Part shown: one piece after another, positions 60,859 through 64,000 of the stretch
Layout: each line of letters starts with the position of its first letter
How positions within the stretch are numbered: position 1 is the first letter of the stretch
NCBI GenBank assembly: GCA_029953675.1
Contig: JAMWBK010000003.1
Coordinates: 3,162,001-3,226,000 of the forward strand
Reading direction: 5' to 3'
DNA length: 64,000 nucleotides
Origin: Rhodosorus marinus
Lineage: Eukaryota; Rhodophyta; Stylonematophyceae; Stylonematales; Stylonemataceae
Position numbers and translations under genes: made by a program
The notes under the pieces: generated by a model
What the model saw: only the letters and a program-made list of their open reading frames with translations
Told to the model about the DNA's origin: nothing
Databases searched by the model: none

Positions 60859-61501
60859 TCATCTTCTGCCTGGATCCGGATGTCTCCTAGGGAATTGACA
60901 CGCCAATTCTATGGCGTGTTGCAGTGTCTTTGCTCGTAGTGCACGGACGTAGCTCTGTTGATGAGTCCGCAACCCCGCCACAAACAGCTGAGTCTGCATG
61001 AACTCGCTAAGGCACGCAGGGTCATACCTACGAAGATGATCCAATGTGGATTCAAACTCCGTGGCATACTCATTCACCGTTGCCCCTTCCCGTTGACGCA
61101 TCCTCGTCAGCTTCGTCGCCAAGTCCACGTCCGAATTGTGACCGGCGAATCGCGTTCGCAGGGCATTTTGAAACGCTGCCCACGTTGTCCGTTGTGCCAC
61201 GGCGAGGGTGCGGTACCATTCGGTAACGGTTTTTGCAAGCCCTCGAACCGCGATGAAGACGTCACTGTCCTATAATCGGCCCTCAAGCGTTCGAGCTCGC
61301 GTATGAAGGTCTCGACGTCTGAAGTTCCGTCGAAAGTCAGGGACTCAGATTTGGTAGTCGTCCCGATCGAGCTCCTTGCTGTTGTTGTAGCTGTTGCTAA
61401 TGCTGTTGTTGTTGTTGTAGTTGTTGTTGCTCCTGCAACGCTCGCACAAGCTGCTCCGTCATCCGCTGTTGTTGCTCTAGTAGTTGAGCAACCGCGGGCA
61501 T
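60859..61501 (-). pseudogene. Degraded Ty3/gypsy-type Gag fragment
   Basis: Relic of a retrotransposon capsid gene. From ATG 61501 it reads MPAVAQLLEQQQRMTEQLVR into a Gln-rich run (GTT/AAC microsatellite, 61373-61432), interrupted by TAG at 61399-61397. A second frame gives SLTFDGTSDVETFIRELERL. A third gives AVRGLAKTVTEWYRTLA, TWAAFQNALRTRFAGHN, EYATEFESTLDHLRRY and LFVAGLRTHQQSYVRALRAK, the core of the retrotransposon Gag domain, ending at 60859. So there is at least one stop and two frame changes. No zinc knuckle, protease, RT or LTR is visible on either side. Confidence 0.85.
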
Positions 61502-62078
61502 CCATGTACCCGGAGGAGGTTCGGGTTCCATTTTTCTTCAAACACCAGGTTCCAGAGGTTTCAGCCCCGGAAATCCACCAAATATTGGAAGTTTGCGTCT
61601 CAGTAACCCCTTCACGAAGAGTTGCTTGATAAGTCCAAAGAATTTTTCCCCTGCCTCCATTTTACTAGGTCCTATCATACTCTACTCCGTCCTAGCCTAT
61701 TTGTACCCTCAAACTAGGTCTCTACGAATCTCTCATCTAGACTAGCTGCTATTTTTGGTACCTATCGCTGTTCTATTTTTTGGTGCGGCAGTTGGCTACA
61801 GTTACCCCGGTGTCTCCCTGGCTTACTTCGTTGTCAACCAGGCCCTGATGGTGTCGTTCTGTCTGGCTTGCAAACCGAGCGCCAACACCAACAGATTGTT
61901 GTTATTAAATTTACATTGATGTTACCGTTTTATACTGTACGCAGAATGCTCGTTGAAAATGGTGGGAAGATGATGTTGGCTGCTCCCCAGGGGAGACGGG
62001 GGGTTGGAGAGGATGCGAAAAGGTGTTAGGCGGTGGAGACGGCTTGGTAGTTTCTGGTCCACGATCGGAATCCTAAAT
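61502..62078. other. Intergenic region upstream of MED18
   Basis: 577 bp following the Gag relic. It contains the MED18 promoter. No second retroelement domain is recognised. Confidence 0.45.
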
Positions 62079-63355
62079 ATGGATGGTGCTCAAGGGTACT
62101 CGAAGAAGAAGACAGAGCCGCAATTGGTAGGATACTTGCTCGTTTGCGGGTGCCTTTACGATGCTCTTGTTGCTGAAGGCTGGTGTGGCCGAGAACTGTT
62201 GCAAATCCTGATACTTTTTTGAACATTTTGACATTTGTCTATTATAGGAGCTGACGCTGAGAGCTGTATTCGGTGAAGGTTCGTATGATCGAGTTTGTTC
62301 GCTGCTCAGGTATGCTTTGGTCACTTGTATCGGATTTCGTGGTGTTTATTGTTGTGAAAGCTTAATGAAAAGGACGACTCCACACGTTCATGTTGACTGT
62401 TTGTCGTCCGGACGTTTGCAGAGCAACGTGCCCGGAAGAAGGCTATTTGGAAGAATTCAAGGAATGGGAGCGAGCATACAAGCGACAGGATGACCAATCA
62501 TCCGTGTTGAGGTTTCGCGAGAACCTCCTTCGCAGTCGTGAAGGACCAGCTGCGGTGAGCACGCATCGGCGCCGGGATAGAGCTCAAAGTTAGTTGCGGG
62601 ATCCCAGCTCTTACTCGACCACACGGGTTGCCTTTGTATTGCTAGGAGGGGCAGATTCTTAAATATGTTGGGAGACCCGACAACAGAGTCCAGAATCCTT
62701 GCCAGGTAAGAAGAGCTGAGAATCTATGCGAGAAGTTAACCACTCCCCTATTGCTTAAAGGCCTCGTTCTCGTTTTTCGTCTCAGAAATGCTCAACCGTC
62801 TATGTTGCAGTCGATTCCAACCCTCTCGCACTCATCAGCGCGTTAGGATTCGTCCTTCACTTTCAGCTCATTCGTAGAGGTACTTTATTTCGTGACCTCC
62901 AACGGCCTTGGAATTTCAGCTGCTCCTGCTAATCACACACACAACTATACGGCGTTTTTTCAACAATGTCAGGTCGCCGCTTTATTACGTCTGAAGGATA
63001 CGAAATAGAAGTTTATAGAATAGAAAGAATAGTCGGAAACAATCCTGCACAATCTGTCCCCGTGCCCGGAGGAGTCGTGGAAGTCTGCAGCGTCATCACG
63101 CCAGAGAAGCAAACCGCCCCAGAGGATCTTATCGTACGCTATGCCAAAATCGGAGCCCTTCCAGTTGCCCTTGACTTGCTGAACAGGGATCTGATCTATC
63201 CTCCTACCGCTTTCGCAGAACTTTGCCAGCTTTCTTACGCCTACCGTGACCATTCCAGGGGTAAATTGACCGGAAACGTTGCGCGCTTCAATGGGGGTTT
63301 TAACCTCGCGCTGGAAAATTATCTGGTTATAACCAGTGAGGAACCATCTGGTTGA
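62079..63355 (+). CDS. MED18: Mediator complex subunit 18
   Basis: Head-module subunit of Mediator, which contacts RNA polymerase II with MED20. Six exons: 62079-62126, 62248-62309, 62422-62554, 62646-62705, 62786-62879 and 62973-63355, all GT-AG and phase-consistent, giving 259 residues. The match is pieced from several exons: ELTLRAVFGEGSYDRVCSLL (first strand and helix), RATCPEEGYLEEFKEWERAY and SSVLRFRENLL (like the SPFVLRARRS segment), ILKYVGRPDNRVQNPCQ (like LRYLGQP), VYVAVDSNPLALISALGF (like the MED18 MGF segment) and RRFITSEGYEIEVYRIERI with VVEVCSVITP (strands of the beta barrel). The last ~45 residues extend past the human protein. The final exon overlaps the convergent hydrolase by 37 bp. 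Five introns in 0.8 kb of coding sequence contrasts with the near-intronless exons of VPS13. Confidence 0.87.
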
Positions 63356-64000
63356 ACCGCAACTGGGATCTTCCAGATTTGCTCTCCTTGGCGCTCCGGC
63401 TTCGTGCTGGTTGAGGCGGTACCGGAAACCTTTGGGTCCCATGGAACGCTCATGTACACGAAGCCGTCAGTTTCCTGGTTCACGTTGAGCGTAAGCTCAA
63501 CCTTATCTTCACCAGAGCAGTAGGATGTGACCTCGTTGAAGCATGAGAAGTGGATATTCGAGCCAAGATATTGCGCCCTGCTCTCCGAATCCTCCATCTG
63601 ACGTACAACGAATAACCTTACACCATGCGGAGGGATCTCCACCGAGATCGGTTTGCCCTTTTGTACGGAGTAGTATTTGGATGTCCAGAATTCGACGCAG
63701 TGATATTGCCCAGACGAGGACTTCTTCGGAATCTCATCAAAGGTAACAAGCTTTTTCGAAGTCGTTCCGCTCCAGTTGAACAAGGCATAGATATAGCCCA
63801 CTCCAGTATCATTCTCAATGTGAGTGAGGACCACAGACGGGGACTGCTCTTCGAGCAACTTTGGAACAATTAAATTACCTTTGTTAGGAAACGGTGGCCA
63901 CATAATCTTCGCGATGCGGAGCCTTTCCGCTGGTACCTCCGCCAACGCGTCGGACAGCATAAACATCCCCCCAGTGAGCGTCACGACAGTAGCTATCGTA
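63319..64000 (-). CDS. Glycoside hydrolase C-terminal part (GH27/GH36 alpha-galactosidase-like), partial
   Basis: C-terminal ~227 residues of a gene entering from the right edge. VVTLTGGMFMLSDALAEVP then ERLRIAKIMWPPFP is the conserved end of the catalytic barrel in alpha-galactosidase-type enzymes (clan GH-D), where GGMxxxSD precedes the C-terminal beta domain. The rest is a beta-sandwich domain (YIYALFNWSGTTSKKLVTFD, ISVEIPPHGVRLFVV, LTLNVNQETDGFVYMSVPWD) ending SSLVITR at a TAA (63319). The catalytic residues lie outside the window, so activity and exact family are uncertain. Its 3' end overlaps MED18 in antisense. Confidence 0.65.
   Translation of the reverse strand, partial: TIATVVTLTGGMFMLSDALAEVPAERLRIAKIMWPPFPNKGNLIVPKLLEEQSPSVVLTHIENDTGVGYIYALFNWSGTTSKKLVTFDEIPKKSSSGQYHCVEFWTSKYYSVQKGKPISVEIPPHGVRLFVVRQMEDSESRAQYLGSNIHFSCFNEVTSYCSGEDKVELTLNVNQETDGFVYMSVPWDPKVSGTASTSTKPERQGEQIWKIPVAVQPDGSSLVITR

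Noticed and set aside
1-64000. CRISPR arrays, operons, prophage or bacterial defence systems
   Set aside because: The window is eukaryotic with spliced genes. No regularly spaced repeats with unique spacers and no bacterial gene clusters are present.

Overview
This is nuclear DNA of a eukaryote with a photosynthetic plastid. Nearly all genes are split by short GT-AG introns. The modelled introns run from about 42 to 210 nt and most are 70 to 130 nt. There is no operon structure. Three genes encode plastid-type proteins: a thylakoid-lumen pentapeptide-repeat protein, a PAP/fibrillin plastid-lipid protein and a chloroplast-type glutamyl endopeptidase. Their leaders begin MAFISG, MSSCFVG and MKAMAFAV. 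An early phenylalanine of this kind is typical of red-algal and glaucophyte transit peptides, so a unicellular red alga or a close primary-plastid relative is the best guess. This assignment is inference. The window carries no rRNA or organelle marker that would settle it.

Layout from left to right: the 3' end of a GH13 alpha-amylase-family gene (+); a TOG-repeat XMAP215/MOR1-type microtubule polymerase (-); a SWI3/SMARCC chromatin-remodelling subunit (+, seven exons); an anoctamin/TMEM16 membrane protein (-); APC1, the large scaffold of the anaphase-promoting complex (+); VPS13, a giant bridge-like lipid-transfer protein (+, about 11 kb); a RecQ-type helicase (+); a SpoU/TrmH-type RNA methyltransferase (-). 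A 4.8-kb stretch follows with no convincing gene. Then come a class I aminotransferase (+), the glutamyl endopeptidase (-), a weak small-gene candidate (+), a class I histone deacetylase (-), a PH-domain protein with a degenerate kinase domain (-), the pentapeptide lumen protein (-), the fibrillin (-), a decayed Ty3/gypsy Gag fragment (-), Mediator subunit MED18 (+), and the C-terminal part of a glycoside hydrolase running off the right edge (-).

The genes are mostly unrelated single-copy housekeeping functions: cytoskeleton, chromatin and transcription, cell cycle, lipid transfer, DNA repair, RNA modification and plastid maintenance. Several pairs converge closely. The GH13 and XMAP215 genes are 39 bp apart, the aminotransferase and endopeptidase are 68 bp apart, and MED18 overlaps the right-edge hydrolase tail to tail by 37 bp. 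Repeats are modest: a Copia reverse-transcriptase relic folded into an inverted repeat, a 113-bp palindromic element, and several short tandem arrays.

The most unusual items are the PH-plus-pseudokinase protein, the SWI3 protein that joins an animal-like N-terminal module to a plant/fungal-like zinc finger, the palindromic elements, and an apparent 25-nt intron or frameshift in the histone deacetylase tail. I found no clearly new multi-gene system. Exon limits were worked out by hand from reading-frame continuity, splice-site phase and remembered family conservation, and have not been confirmed with transcripts.
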